Shown: positions 1 to 9,356, counted from the stretch's first letter. The stretch is DNA of 64,000 nt from Rhodopseudomonas sp. P2A-2r (GCF_026015985.1 NZ_CP110389.1:2698001-2762000), one strand, 5' to 3'. Program-made: numbers and translations. The notes: generated from the letters alone by a model not told the origin.

Positions 1-1130
1 CAGGAGCGCGAGATCCTTGGTCATGTAGCCGGCCTCGACGGTCTCGACGCAGACCTTCTCCAGCGTCTTGGCGAACTTGGCGAGCTCGGCATTGTCGTCG
101 AGCTTGGCGCGGTGCGCGAGGCCCTGGGTCCAGGCGAAGATCGACGCGATCGAGTTGGTCGAGGTCTCCTTGCCCTTCTGGTGCTCGCGGTAGTGACGCG
201 TCACCGTGCCGTGGGCGGCTTCGGCTTCCACCACCGAACCGTCCGGGGTCAGCAGCACCGAGGTCATCAGGCCGAGCGAACCGTAGCCCTGCGCCACGGT
301 GTCGGACTGCACGTCGCCGTCGTAGTTCTTGCAGGCCCAGACGTAGCCGCCGGACCACTTCATGGCAGCGGCGACCATGTCGTCGATCAGCCGGTGCTCG
401 TAGGTGATCTTGGCGGCGGCGAACTTGTCCTTGAACTCGGCGTCGAAGATCTCCTGGAAGATGTCCTTGAAGCGGCCGTCATAGACCTTGAGGATGGTGT
501 TCTTGGTCGACAGATACACCGGCACGCCGCGCGACAGGCCGTAGTTCAGGGAGGCGCGGGCGAAATCGCGGATCGAATCGTCGAGGTTGTACATGGCCAG
601 CGCCACGCCTGCGCCGGGCGACTTGAACACTTCGCGCTCGATCACTTCGCCGTCGTCGCCGACGAACTTCATGGTCAGGGTGCCCTTGCCGGGGAACTTG
701 AAATCGGTGGCACGGTACTGGTCGCCGAAGGCGTGGCGGCCGATGATGATCGGCTTGGTCCAGCCGGGGACCAGGCGCGGCACGTTCTTGCAGATGATCG
801 GCTCGCGGAAGATCACGCCGCCGAGGATGTTGCGGATGGTGCCGTTCGGCGACTTCCACATCTGCTTGAGGCCGAATTCCTTCACGCGGGCTTCGTCCGG
901 GGTGATGGTCGCGCACTTGACGCCGACGCCGACCTTCTTGATGGCGTTGGCAGCGTCGATGGTGACCTGGTCGTCGGTCTTGTCGCGGTATTCCATCCCG
1001 AGGTCGTAATATTGCAGGTCGATCTCAAGGAAGGGGTTGATCAGCTTGTCCTTGATGTACTTCCAGATGATCCGGGTCATCTCGTCGCCATCGAGTTCGA
1101 CGACGGGATTTTTACCTTGATTTTTGCCAT
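1..1130 (-). CDS. icd: NADP-dependent isocitrate dehydrogenase, 3' end outside window
   Basis: Oxidative decarboxylation of isocitrate to 2-oxoglutarate in the TCA cycle, cytosolic. Reading from 1130 gives [20 protein letters not shown], the usual start of the alphaproteobacterial/eukaryote-like IDH. It continues through the substrate and NADP regions (for example TSVLLTPDG and [11 protein letters not shown]) for about 376 residues before leaving the window; the family is about 404-406 residues, so some 30 are missing. No good ribosome-binding site is visible, but this ATG fits the family start exactly. It is alone on its strand, and its promoter should lie in 1131-1246. Confidence 0.95.
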
Positions 1131-1246
1131 GAAATATCGGGCCTTTATCGCGTTGCGGAGGGGCAGGGTGGTGATGGGGCGGCTATAGCACCGCGGCCGC
1201 CCTGGCGGAAGCCAAGGCGTTATGCAGTTTCAGCCCATTTTTTGGC

Positions 1247-2977
1247 TCAGAACGCAGCCTGGGTCGCGGTGCCCGCCACCAAGTACCAGGTCACCAGTCC
1301 GGCGCAGATCAGCGCGCCCGGCAGGCTGGAGCCGGTGCGCCTGAAGGTGAAGGTGGCGATGACGGCCACGATGGCCAGCAGCGGCACGAACTGGATCGCC
1401 ACGATGGTGTTCAGCGCCATGGAGGTCAGCACCGCCGGCGCCGGATCGATCAGCTGGCCGCCCAGCCACAGCGCGCCATATTGCACCCCGAGCAGCACCA
1501 CGAAACCGCCCGCCAGCGCCACGACGTTGGTCAGGTAGACCGCGCTCCGGCCGGCGCTGAGGGTGCTGAAATTGCGATGCATGACGTTCAGCGCGATGAC
1601 GAAGAAGGCGGTCACCGGCAGCACGTAGATCAGGCCCATCAGCGCCTGCTTGCCGCTCATCAGCTTGAGCGCCACGATCCAGAAGCGGAAGTCGGTCTTG
1701 AAGATCAGGTCGGACAGCCACAATGCGGCATAGCCGGCGACCAGGGTCGCCAGCGCGATGCCGATCGACAGGCCGACGATGCCATGGCGGCGTGCCCGCT
1801 TCGGCGCCAGCGGCATCAGGGCCAGCGCGATCAGCGCATTGATCACCGCCCACAGCACGACCTGGTTGGTGACGCCCTGCGGCAGCCACGGCTGCGGCTT
1901 GAGCCAGGCGCCGGCCAGCGAGAAGGCCGGGTAGTAGGTGATCGCCGGCAGCAGCGCCGACAGCACCAGCGCGACCAGCCAGCGGCTGCGGTCGACCGGG
2001 GCTTCCGTCGCCACCGCCCCGCCGACCGGGGCGGGCAGCATCAGCCGCGAGAACATTCTGGCTTCGAGCAGGCCGTCGAACATGCCGATCAGGAAGGCGA
2101 CGAAGCCGAGCAAGGCGATGCCGGTGCCGATCTCCTTGCGAAACCAGATCTGGTCGGACGCGGGAAGCGGCGTGCCGCCCTGCAGGGTCTTGCCGAACCA
2201 GTCCAGCGCGTAGCCGATCGCCTCATGCGAAATGTGCTCGGCAGGGTGGGTCATCGCCGGGGTGTAGAGCACCCGGGCGGTGCCGGCCTGGATGTCGCCG
2301 TACACCTTGCCGGGCTCGACCTTGGCTGACGCGCCGAACAGCGCCCACAGCTTCGGGCTGGAGACCACATCCTTGGCGTTGGGCACGCCCCACATCAGGG
2401 TCGAAAATTCCTCGTATTGCGCGAACACCAGCGCGAGGTTGCGCGGCCAGGTGGGCGTGCCGTCGGCGGCGAACGGCTTGCCGGTGGAGGAGCCTTCCAG
2501 CACCATGGCCTTGTAGGCGTCGGGCATGGCGGTGGCCGCCGCGAGAACGGTCCAGCCGCCCATGGAGTGGCCCTCGAGGCCGATATTCGCCTTGTCGACA
2601 TTGGCGAGGCTGCGCAGATAGGTCAGGCCGTCCGGGCCGCCGAAGCCGTTCGAGAAGGCCGGGCCGTCGCTGTAGCCGTGGCCGGTCTGGTCGATGGCCA
2701 GCACCACATAGCCGCGGCGGGCGAACTCGATGGCAAAGCCGTCCTGGGTCTCGCGCGAATTGATGTAGCCGTGAACGGCGAGGATGCCGGGGGCGGGCGT
2801 CTGCGCGGTGGCATTCGGCGGCGTGTAGAGCAGGGCGCTCATCGTATTGCCCTTGGCGCCGGTGAAGCGGGTGTCCTGGATCTTGATGCCGCCCGCGGTC
2901 TGGGTCAGGTGCGCCAGCAGGCCGCCGGCCAGCATCAAGACCGCTCCAACAATTGCCAGTGTCCAGCGTGAACGCAT
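1247..2977 (-). CDS. alpha/beta hydrolase with C-terminal polytopic membrane domain
   Basis: A 576-residue protein. Residues 1-25 form an N-terminal membrane anchor or uncleaved signal. Residues 40-270 are an alpha/beta-hydrolase fold (dienelactone hydrolase/acetyl-xylan-esterase like) with the nucleophile motif GHSMGG (Ser about 138) and the oxyanion-side motif AVHGY. The second half (about 285-576) is a run of hydrophobic segments, probably seven or so transmembrane helices. The hydrolase is therefore predicted to be tethered to the inner membrane, facing the periplasm. The substrate is unknown. It sits between icd (same strand) and the divergent TrmJ-like gene. Family assignment is confident; the role is not. 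Confidence 0.8.
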   Translation of the reverse strand: MRSRWTLAIVGAVLMLAGGLLAHLTQTAGGIKIQDTRFTGAKGNTMSALLYTPPNATAQTPAPGILAVHGYINSRETQDGFAIEFARRGYVVLAIDQTGHGYSDGPAFSNGFGGPDGLTYLRSLANVDKANIGLEGHSMGGWTVLAAATAMPDAYKAMVLEGSSTGKPFAADGTPTWPRNLALVFAQYEEFSTLMWGVPNAKDVVSSPKLWALFGASAKVEPGKVYGDIQAGTARVLYTPAMTHPAEHISHEAIGYALDWFGKTLQGGTPLPASDQIWFRKEIGTGIALLGFVAFLIGMFDGLLEARMFSRLMLPAPVGGAVATEAPVDRSRWLVALVLSALLPAITYYPAFSLAGAWLKPQPWLPQGVTNQVVLWAVINALIALALMPLAPKRARRHGIVGLSIGIALATLVAGYAALWLSDLIFKTDFRFWIVALKLMSGKQALMGLIYVLPVTAFFVIALNVMHRNFSTLSAGRSAVYLTNVVALAGGFVVLLGVQYGALWLGGQLIDPAPAVLTSMALNTIVAIQFVPLLAIVAVIATFTFRRTGSSLPGALICAGLVTWYLVAGTATQAAF

Positions 2978-3186
2978 CGTCGATCCTCCTCGGCCCGCGC
3001 CGGGTGTCCGGCTTTGGGTTCGTTTTGATTGTGGTTTGGACTCCTATTCGAAAGAAGAACGAAAGCAAACAGCGAGTGAGGCCCGGCCGGCCCAATTCGG
3101 GGAAATCTCGGTGAACCGGAACAACCCTATCAATTTGCTTGATAAAATGCCCGGAATGGAGGAACAGGCAGCGACCATCTGAGGCG

Positions 3187-3249
3187 TTGAATCAAAATCT
3201 TCGAAGGTTGATTCAACATCTTCAGGCATTGAATCAGAAGGTGAAGTGC
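3187..3249 (+). repeat. three 21-bp tandem units abutting the TrmJ-like start
   Basis: Units 3187-3207, 3208-3228 and 3229-3249 begin TTGAATCA, TTGATTCA and TTGAATCA. Units 1 and 2 also share ATCTTC at the same offset. The 8-bp core occurs at 3187 and 3229 in direct and at 3209 in inverted orientation. The period is exactly 21 bp, two helical turns or seven codons, and the last unit ends at the ATG of the following gene. Two readings are possible: a stacked operator, or seven-residue repeats if translation starts upstream (LNQNLRR, LIQHLQA, LNQKVKC). Confidence 0.6.
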
Positions 3250-4464
3250 ATGTCCGGTTCAGGCACCGACCATACCAAGGCGCACAGCGAGCTGACCGGT
3301 CCGGTGGTGGTGCTGGTCGAGCCGCAGCTCGGCGAGAACATCGGCATGTGCGCGCGCGCCATGGGCAATTTCGGGCTGACCCGGCTGCGCCTGGTCAAGC
3401 CGCGCGACGGCTGGCCCAACGTCCATGCCCGCCGCGCTGCCTCCGGCGCCGACCACATCCTCGACAAGGTCGAGCTGTTCGACACCGTGGAAGCCGCGGT
3501 GGCCGACTGCACCCTGCTGTTCGCCACCACCGCCCGCGCCCACGACCAGGCCAAGCCGGTGGTCGCCCCGGAAGCGGCGGCGCGCGAGACCGTCGCCCAC
3601 GTAGCAACCGGCGCCACCGCCGGCATCCTGTTTGGCCGAGAGCGCTATGGCCTGAAGAACGAGGAAGTGGCGCTGGCCAACCGCATCATCACCTTCCCGG
3701 TCAATCCCGCCTTCGCCTCGCTGAATCTCGCCCAGGCCGTGCTGCTGTGCGGCTATGAATGGTTCAAGCTGGCGACGTCCAATGCGCTGCCTTACGCCAT
3801 GCCGGAGCGCTCCGAGCCGGCGTCGCAGCACCAGATGCAGGCGTTCTTCGACAACCTGGTGCGCGAGCTCGACGCCGTCGAATTCCTGCGCCCGGCCGAG
3901 AAGCGCGACACCATGCTGGTCAACCTGCGCAACATCTTCACCCGCATGGAGCCGACCAAGCAGGACATGCACACTTTGCACGGCGTGGTGATGGCTATCG
4001 CCGAGGGCCGCAAGGGCCCGGCCAAGGGCGGCGTGCTCGACGGCGAGCAGGCGACAAAACTGCGCGCCCTGCTGGCCGAGCACGGCCAGGGCGCGCTGCC
4101 GCATGAGAGCGGCACCGTGCGCGGTCTCGCCCGCTTGTTGCGGCGAAACCCCACCGACGCCGAGCGGCTGTTGTGGGAAGCCCTGCGCACCGACCGCCGC
4201 TTCGCCGGCACCTTCAAGCGCCAGACCCCGGTCGGCCGCCACATCCCGGACTTCGTCTCGTTCCCGCGCCGCTTCGCCATCGAGCTGGTCAATGCCGACG
4301 AGACCGAGGTGATCGTGCAGGATCGCGCCGCCCGCCAGGCCTGGCTGGAGGCGCGCCACTACCGCGTGGTGGCAGTCACCGCCGACGACATCGTCAGGGA
4401 TATCGGCCCGGTGCTGGCGCGGCTGGAGACGGCGCTGGCGGGCGGGATGCCGGGCGAGGCATAG
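3250..4464 (+). CDS. TrmJ-family RNA 2'-O-methyltransferase fused to a DUF559 domain
   Basis: A 404-residue protein. Residues 15-170 are a SPOUT methyltransferase of the TrmJ/LasT type: VVLVEPQLGENIGMCARAM at the front and LFGRERYGLKNEEV plus SLNLAQAV in the knotted cofactor site. TrmJ methylates the ribose of position 32 in tRNA using S-adenosylmethionine. A helical TrmJ C-terminal extension follows. From about residue 290 there is a second module resembling DUF559 (Vsr/PD-(D/E)XK fold): NPTDAERLLWEALR, then HIPDFV, then IELVNADE. The usual VELDGxxH signature is altered, so nuclease activity is doubtful. ATG 3250 is preferred because it matches family starts and follows GAAGGTGAAG; in-frame TTG codons upstream remain possible. 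Confidence 0.85.
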   Translation: MSGSGTDHTKAHSELTGPVVVLVEPQLGENIGMCARAMGNFGLTRLRLVKPRDGWPNVHARRAASGADHILDKVELFDTVEAAVADCTLLFATTARAHDQAKPVVAPEAAARETVAHVATGATAGILFGRERYGLKNEEVALANRIITFPVNPAFASLNLAQAVLLCGYEWFKLATSNALPYAMPERSEPASQHQMQAFFDNLVRELDAVEFLRPAEKRDTMLVNLRNIFTRMEPTKQDMHTLHGVVMAIAEGRKGPAKGGVLDGEQATKLRALLAEHGQGALPHESGTVRGLARLLRRNPTDAERLLWEALRTDRRFAGTFKRQTPVGRHIPDFVSFPRRFAIELVNADETEVIVQDRAARQAWLEARHYRVVAVTADDIVRDIGPVLARLETALAGGMPGEA

Positions 4465-4475
4465 CGCCTTTGTTT

Positions 4476-4616
4476 GTCCCGGGCGCGCTGCAGCACGACG
4501 TGCTGCTGCGCAGAACCGGGACCGCATCAAGCGCCGGCGTTCGTGACGGTCCCGGTTCTGCGCAGCAGCGTTGTCAGCGAAGCTTCGCTTCGCCTACGCT
4601 GCAGCGCGCCCGGGAC
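4476..4616. repeat. intergenic palindromic element, family A
   Basis: The outer arms 4476-4494 and 4598-4616 are perfect 19-bp inverse complements (GTCCCGGGCGCGCTGCAGC), with further nested complementarity inside (CGGTTCTGCGCAGCAGC and partner). The same architecture, with TCCCGG outer ends and GC-rich nested hairpins, recurs at 10798-10945 and 56605-56743 and as a half-size copy at 32981-33028. It is a REP-like extragenic palindrome and not a simple terminator, because no T-tract follows. Confidence 0.75.
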
Positions 4617-4660
4617 ACGCGCCCGACAACGAGACGCAAAAGCCAAACCGGAGGCCGTCG

Positions 4661-5490
4661 ATGACCATCTCCACCGCCGAGAAGCGCGCCAATTTCCGCA
4701 AGCTGCACGAAGCCGGTTGCTTCGTGATCCCCAATCCCTGGGACGTCGGCTCCGCGCGCTATCTCGCGCATGCCGGCTTCCAGGCGCTGGCCTCGACCTC
4801 GTCCGGCTATGCCTGGTCCACCGGCCGCGCCGACAACCACGTCAGCTGCGACGACGTCATCGACCACCTGACGACGCTGAGTGCGGCCACCGACCTGCCT
4901 GTGAATGCCGACTTCGAGGCCGGCTTCGCCGACGATCCCGACGGCGTCGCCGCCAACGTGGCGCGCGCGGTGGCGACCGGCATTGCCGGCCTGTCGATCG
5001 AGAATTCCACCGGCCGGCCGGCGCAGCCGCTGTATGAGGACGCCCTGGCCCTTGCACGCATCAAGGCCGCCCGCGCCGCCATCGACGCCACGGACCCCGC
5101 CATCATGCTGGTGGCGCGCTGCGAGGATTTTTGACCGGCGAGCGCGATCTCGCCAGGACCATCGCGCGCCTGGTCGCCTTCGCCGACGCCGGAGCCGACT
5201 GCCTCTATGCGCCGGGCATTGCTGCCCCCGACGACATCGCCGCGCTGGTCAGGGCGGTGCATCCAAAACCGGTCAACGTGCTGATCGTCCAGCCGTCGAT
5301 GACGGTGCAGGGCCTCGCCGCCCTCGGCGTCCGCCGCGTCAGCGTCGGCGGCACGCTGGCGCGGACGGCCTGGGCGGGGTTCATGGGCGCCGCGAAGGAG
5401 ATCGCGGAGCAGGGCACGTTCACTGCGTTCGCCGGAGCTGCGAAGGGCGCGGAGCTGAACGGGTTGTTTGGCAAGCAATCCGAAGGTTGA
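4661..5490 (+). pseudogene. isocitrate lyase/PEP mutase family protein, frameshifted
   Basis: Two adjacent frames make one protein of about 276 residues. Frame 1 (4661-5134) carries the N-terminal half: FRKLHEAGCFVIPNPWDVGSA, the YAWSTGRAD segment, LPVNADFEAGFA and SIENSTG, ending MLVARCEDF-stop. Frame 2 resumes at 5131 with TGERDLARTIARLVAFADAGADCLYAPG, which is the direct continuation in this family. The break lies in the T5 run at 5128-5132; a sixth T would restore EDFLTGERD. Known members are PEP-mutase-like carbon-carbon lyases using Mg2+. A TTG at 5131 overlapping the TGA could allow re-initiation, but a deletion or a sequencing error is simpler. Confidence 0.8.
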
Positions 5491-5565
5491 TCGCGTGAAA
5501 GTCGCAGCTCACTCCTAACAAAGTCGTGCGAACCATGCTGTTCGCCTCGACTTGGCTACGTTTCT

Positions 5566-5880
5566 CTAGATATCCCTTGTAATGCCCGGAGCTTTGTATG
5601 TGGTCATCATTACCTCGTGCTGTCGGGCTTCAATCTCTTTGAGCGCTGCCGGGTCGCGCGCTATATCTGGATCTTCTTTCTTGATTTGAAGAGCGCGTCC
5701 TTCCAACTGTAAGTCAAAGAAATCCTTTCTTTCGATTTTGGAAAGCAATCCAAGTGCTTCGGCCCAATCGCGCTGGTTGATGGCCCATCGCGCCTGAAGT
5801 TGCCAAGCGTCGTATTGGCGGCCTGCAGCTAGCGCTAATTCGACCGTTTCGGGCAGCAGTTCTGGGCTGCCGTTTTCTAT
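5566..5880 (-). pseudogene. 3' remnant of an unrecognised low-G+C gene
   Basis: On the minus strand an open frame runs from the MITE-like element at 5881 to the stop at 5566 without any ATG. It encodes about 104 residues with helical, repeat-like character (ELALAAGRQYDAWQLQARWA; WAEALGLLSKIERKDFF) ending TYKAPGITRDI. Base composition is clearly lower in G+C than the neighbours. The frame continues into the element (EFFSRL), so the native 5' end is missing. I do not recognise the family; it resembles a fragment of a TPR-type helical-repeat protein only in a general way. Confidence 0.45.
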
Positions 5881-5991
5881 CAGTCTGCTGAAAAACTCAA
5901 TTCCGCCGCAGTTCGATTCCGTTCCAGACTCTTTTAGATTCCGTTTTGTTCACGGTTTTGACGCCCGGCGCCGGAGTTTTTCAGCAGACTG
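5881..5991. mobile_element. 111-bp MITE-like element with 18-bp perfect inverted repeats
   Basis: Positions 5881-5898 (CAGTCTGCTGAAAAACTC) and 5974-5991 (GAGTTTTTCAGCAGACTG) are exact inverse complements. The element is bounded on both sides by CTAT (5877-5880 and 5992-5995), a plausible 4-bp target-site duplication. There is no room for a transposase. It supplies the last 19 codons of the gene on its right and interrupts the open frame on its left. CTGAAAAACTC-type ends are common in IS5/IS1182-like elements (from memory), so a parent IS elsewhere in the genome is expected. Confidence 0.75.
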
Positions 5992-6602
5992 CTATAGCTA
6001 TGGCACATTCCAGTAGAGCAATACTTAGGTGGCTTCTCCTTCAGCGCCTTCTTGATCGCGGTGTCGCGGTCGATCCAGTATTGCCCGGTGCGCGGCGTCG
6101 GATCGGGGCCGCGGCGCGGGCGGCGGTTGCCCATATATTCCAGCCGCGCCATTTTCAGCACCTGCATGGCCTGCAGCAGCCGGTCGAGATCGACCGTCTC
6201 GCTGCTCCACAACTCGCCGACGCAACGCTCGGCGAGCTGATGCAGCCTCTGCCCCAGCATGCGCAGCTTCAGCCTGCGGCCGGCGCGGGCGGTCGGTATC
6301 GTGTCGGAGGCGCGCGGCGCAAACGGGTGACGCTGCCAGCCGCCCTCGCGGGCCCAGCGCCCGACGGTGCTATGGGTGGCGCCGGTCCTGGCCGCAATCT
6401 GCTTGTAGCTCAGCGTGGTCTCTTCGATCAGCCGGCGCGCCAGGGCGACCGTGGCATTGGTGTGCAGCCGCTTGCAGCCCTTGGGGCGGCCGCCTGCCAC
6501 CGGCGGCGGTCCGTCCTCGATCGGGCCCGGCGTCAGCCGGACCACGGAGGAGTCGACGACGCGAAATTGCGGGGCAAAGAGCGGAACGAGAGGATAGGGC
6601 AT
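5934..6602 (-). CDS. helix-turn-helix protein, C-terminus replaced by the MITE-like element
   Basis: The reading is 222 residues from ATG 6602, which has GGGAG about 8 bases upstream; an earlier in-frame start at 6629 lacks such a site. Residues about 50-95 contain a resolvase/Mor-like helix-turn-helix (LSYKQIAARTGATHSTVGRWAREGGW), preceded by a basic stretch (GGRPKGCKR). The middle is alpha-helical and arginine-rich. The last 19 residues (SSLLKNSGAG onward) are encoded by the inserted element, so the native tail has been lost. It is probably a phage- or transposon-related DNA-binding protein (terminase-small-subunit/transposase-like HTH); function unproven. Confidence 0.6.
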   Translation of the reverse strand: MPYPLVPLFAPQFRVVDSSVVRLTPGPIEDGPPPVAGGRPKGCKRLHTNATVALARRLIEETTLSYKQIAARTGATHSTVGRWAREGGWQRHPFAPRASDTIPTARAGRRLKLRMLGQRLHQLAERCVGELWSSETVDLDRLLQAMQVLKMARLEYMGNRRPRRGPDPTPRTGQYWIDRDTAIKKALKEKPPKYCSTGMCHSYSSLLKNSGAGRQNREQNGI

Positions 6603-6787
6603 GCTGACTCCCGTTAAAGCGCGGTCCAATCAACTAAGGAATATATACCTATTACGGGAAAATGCAAGCGGGAGCCGGGGCGATCCCGACGTGCCCGGAG
6701 CCGCGTGGCGTGGGCCCCGGCGCGCGCCGCGCTGACCGCGCTGTTAGCGGACAACGCGGTCTCCGCGCCCGGCGGTCCGTCGCGGGT

Positions 6788-7066
6788 CTATGAGCTGATG
6801 CGGGCCGCGTCGAACGATCGGGACTGCGCGGCGTCGACCGCCGCGATGGCGCCGAGGTTCCGATAGTGATCGAGCACGAACAGCCGGATCGCGGACGAGA
6901 GATTGCCCTGGCTGCGATTGGCATCGATGCCGCCGACCAGCTCTGACAGAGTGGCTTTGCGACTGGACGCGATTTCCTTCATGCCGCTCCAGAACGCAGC
7001 CTCAAGGCTGACGCTGGTCTTGTGGCCGCCGACGACGACGGAACGTTTTTCCACGGGTGATTTCAC
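6788..7066 (-). CDS. ribbon-helix-helix domain protein
   Basis: A 92-residue protein of the RHH_4 type (Pfam PF13467 as I recall it). SVVVGGHKTSVSLEAAFWSGMKEIA gives the ribbon strand and first helix, and TLSELVGGID with SSAIRLFVLDHYR gives the second helix and tail. These are small alphaproteobacterial DNA-binding proteins, usually monocistronic. The start is GTG 7066, preceded at a good distance by a very strong AGGAGG. Its target is unknown. About 250 bp without a recognisable gene separate it from the sigma-54 activator. Confidence 0.85.
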   Translation of the reverse strand: MKSPVEKRSVVVGGHKTSVSLEAAFWSGMKEIASSRKATLSELVGGIDANRSQGNLSSAIRLFVLDHYRNLGAIAAVDAAQSRSFDAARISS

Positions 7067-7314
7067 AATGGGCCTCCTGCTATCAATGATATGAAAGTTT
7101 CGTCGTGATCGCGGACGTCGCTGTCCGATGTCGATTCCGCGAGGCGCCTGCTCTGCACGAAGACGCCGGAAATTGGCATCAAGCGCGCGTTGCGACTCTC
7201 AGGCTTTCATGCCGACCAGAATCCCGCGTGCAGCGAATAACCGCAAGATCGTAAGACTACGGGATGTGGTGCGCCTGCGGCCACAGAACCGGGCGCCGGC
7301 CCTGCGGATCGCGG

Positions 7315-9237
7315 TCAGCCAGCCGCCTGTCCGGAACGCGCACCCGCAATGCCCAACACCTTCATGCGCGACGCCAGCGTGGTCGGCTTGAGGTCGAGCA
7401 GTTCGGCGGCGCCGCCGGGGCCGAACACCTTGCCGTTGCAGGCGAGGAGCGCCGCCTGGATGTTGCTGCGCTCGAGGTCGCGCAATTCCGCCGAGGTCAT
7501 CACCGCCGGTCTGGCGTCGGCCCTGGCGCGGCCGGGCGAAGCCGCCGCCACATGCGGGCCCGGCGCGTCCGGCAGGTCGATGCGCAGCCGGCCGTTCTGC
7601 GCCAGGATCACCGCGCGCTCGATGACGTTCTGTAGTTCGCGGACATTGCCCGGCCAGTCGTAGCGCGCGAGTTTTCGCGCATCGCCCTCCGAGAGACGCA
7701 AGTCGGATCGCAATTTCTCGCTCATCAGGAAGTGCTGCGCGAGCAGCGGAATGTCCTCGCGGCGCTCGCGCAGCGGCACCGACTCCACCGGAAACACGTT
7801 GAGCCGGAAATACAGGTCCTCGCGAAATTTTCCGCGCGCCACTTCCTGCTTGAGGTTGCGGTTGGTGGCGGCGATGACGCGGACGTCGACGGCGCGGGTG
7901 CGTTCCTCGCCGACGCGTTCGAAATTGCCCTCCTGCAGCACGCGCAGCAGCTTGCCCTGCAGCTCCAGCGGGATCTCGCCGACCTCGTCGAGAAACAGCG
8001 TGCCGCCGGAGGCGAGCTCGAAGCGGCCGATGCGGTCGCGCACCGCGCCGGTGAAGGCGCCGCGCACATGGCCGAAGAATTCGCTCTCGAACAGTTCGCG
8101 CGGGATAGCCGCACAATTGACCCGGATCAGCGGCCGGTCGCGGCGCGCGCTGGCCTCATGAATCGCGCGGGCGATCAACTCCTTGCCGGTGCCGGACTCG
8201 CCGGTGATCATCACCGCGGCTGTGGTCGGCGCCACCAGCTTGACCTGGCGCAAGGTCTGCTGGATAGCCTGGCTCTGCCCTATGATGCCGCGCGGATTGG
8301 TCTCGATGCGGATTTCCTCCTGCAGATAGGCGTTCTCCAGCTCCAGCCGTTCGCGCAACCGGTCGACTTCGGCGAGCGCAGCGTGCAGCTTCTCGTCGGC
8401 GGCGCGGCGCGCGCTGACGTCGCGAAATACGATCACCGCGCCGATCACCATGCTGCGGTCGCGGATCGGCGTGGAGGTGTATTCGACCCAGACCTTGCTG
8501 CCGTCCTTGCGCCAGAACACCTCGTTGTCGACATTGTGCACGGCGCCGTCGCGGAACGCGGCATAGATCGGGCAGTCGTGATCGGGGTAATGGCTGCCGT
8601 CGGCATGGCTGTGGTGCATGATCGGGTGAATGGCCTTGCCCACCAGCTCTTCCGCGCTCCAGCCGAGCATGCGCTCGGCAGCGGGATTGACGAAGGTGGT
8701 CTTGCCCTCGGCATTGACGCCATAAATGCCTTCGCCCGCGGCGCGCAGGATCAACTGGTTTTCCCTCTCAATATCCTGGAACACGCGCTCGACGCGCTGC
8801 CAGGCGGCGAGTCCGCTGCGCATGTGATCCTCGGCGGCGCCATCGACGCCGCGGCGGCGCCGCGCGTCGAGGTCGCTCATGGTCAGCAGCAGCAGCGCGC
8901 GCTCGCCCTGCGGCACCGCAGAGCCGGCATATTCCAGCCGCAGCGTCTCGCCGGTGGCGTGGCGCGGCGTCAGCGTCGGCGTCCACCAGGCGCCCTTGTC
9001 GAGCACCGCCTGGGTGAACACGATCAGCGCCGGCACCTGGCCCGGATGCAGCGCGCTGATCCTGGTCTGCCGCAGCAGCACGCGGTCATAGCCGAGCAGG
9101 GCGCAGGCCGCCGGATTGGCATCGACGATCTGGTCGGCGTCGGGATCGAGCAGCAGGGTCGGCTCGACGGCGTAGTCGAAGCTGACGGTGCGCAGGTCGG
9201 CGTCGCGGGAGGCGAGCTGATAAGGCTGGGAATCCAT
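7315..9237 (-). CDS. PAS-domain sigma-54-dependent transcriptional activator
   Basis: A 640-residue bacterial enhancer-binding protein. An N-terminal PAS-like domain (about 15-110) and a second PAS domain (about 155-270, [26 protein letters not shown]) are followed by a short coiled coil. Then comes the AAA+ domain with Walker A GESGTGKE (about 342) and the sigma-54-contacting GAFTGA (about 390). A Fis-type HTH lies at the C-terminus ([15 protein letters not shown]). No receiver domain is present, so a ligand or redox cue sensed by the PAS domains is expected. ATG 9237 has CGGAG 9 bases upstream. It is divergent from the cyanate operon, whose promoter is of the -24/-12 type, so it is the obvious activator. 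Confidence 0.9.
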   Translation of the reverse strand: MDSQPYQLASRDADLRTVSFDYAVEPTLLLDPDADQIVDANPAACALLGYDRVLLRQTRISALHPGQVPALIVFTQAVLDKGAWWTPTLTPRHATGETLRLEYAGSAVPQGERALLLLTMSDLDARRRRGVDGAAEDHMRSGLAAWQRVERVFQDIERENQLILRAAGEGIYGVNAEGKTTFVNPAAERMLGWSAEELVGKAIHPIMHHSHADGSHYPDHDCPIYAAFRDGAVHNVDNEVFWRKDGSKVWVEYTSTPIRDRSMVIGAVIVFRDVSARRAADEKLHAALAEVDRLRERLELENAYLQEEIRIETNPRGIIGQSQAIQQTLRQVKLVAPTTAAVMITGESGTGKELIARAIHEASARRDRPLIRVNCAAIPRELFESEFFGHVRGAFTGAVRDRIGRFELASGGTLFLDEVGEIPLELQGKLLRVLQEGNFERVGEERTRAVDVRVIAATNRNLKQEVARGKFREDLYFRLNVFPVESVPLRERREDIPLLAQHFLMSEKLRSDLRLSEGDARKLARYDWPGNVRELQNVIERAVILAQNGRLRIDLPDAPGPHVAAASPGRARADARPAVMTSAELRDLERSNIQAALLACNGKVFGPGGAAELLDLKPTTLASRMKVLGIAGARSGQAAG

Positions 9238-9267
9238 CGCGGCCAACTCCGAAAAATCGTGATCCGG

Positions 9268-9300
9268 TTACGAAATATCGGATATCACGAATTTTCGTAA
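9268..9300. promoter_or_regulatory. candidate activator-binding inverted repeat (UAS)
   Basis: TTACGAAA at 9268-9275 and TTTCGTAA at 9293-9300 are perfect 8-bp inverse complements, with GATATC near the centre. The site sits about 57-90 bp upstream of the -24 element and about 30-60 bp upstream of the activator's own start. This is where an enhancer-binding protein site that also autoregulates would be expected. Binding is inferred only. Confidence 0.55.
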
Positions 9301-9356
9301 TCGGCAATTTGCGCTTCCGACGTTGCGGCAATGCGACTTCTGCGCGGCGCCGGCGC

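Noticed and set aside
1231..1246. AGCC-CATTTTTT-GGCT hairpin as the terminator of the alpha/beta hydrolase gene
   Set aside because: A four-base stem without a T-run on the minus strand; not convincing.
4476..4616. Large GC-rich hairpins read as rho-independent terminators
   Set aside because: The family A-F palindromes have no downstream T-tract and recur as multi-copy elements, so they are listed as repeats.
6734..6761. GACCGCG/CGCGGTC inverted repeat after the RHH gene
   Set aside because: A seven-base stem with a 14-base loop and no T-run is expected by chance in such G+C-rich DNA.
7732..9300. Long plus-strand frame of 522 codons opposite the sigma-54 activator
   Set aside because: It is a high-G+C shadow: His/Arg/Gln/Asp-rich without any motif, while the minus strand encodes a complete PAS-AAA+-HTH protein.
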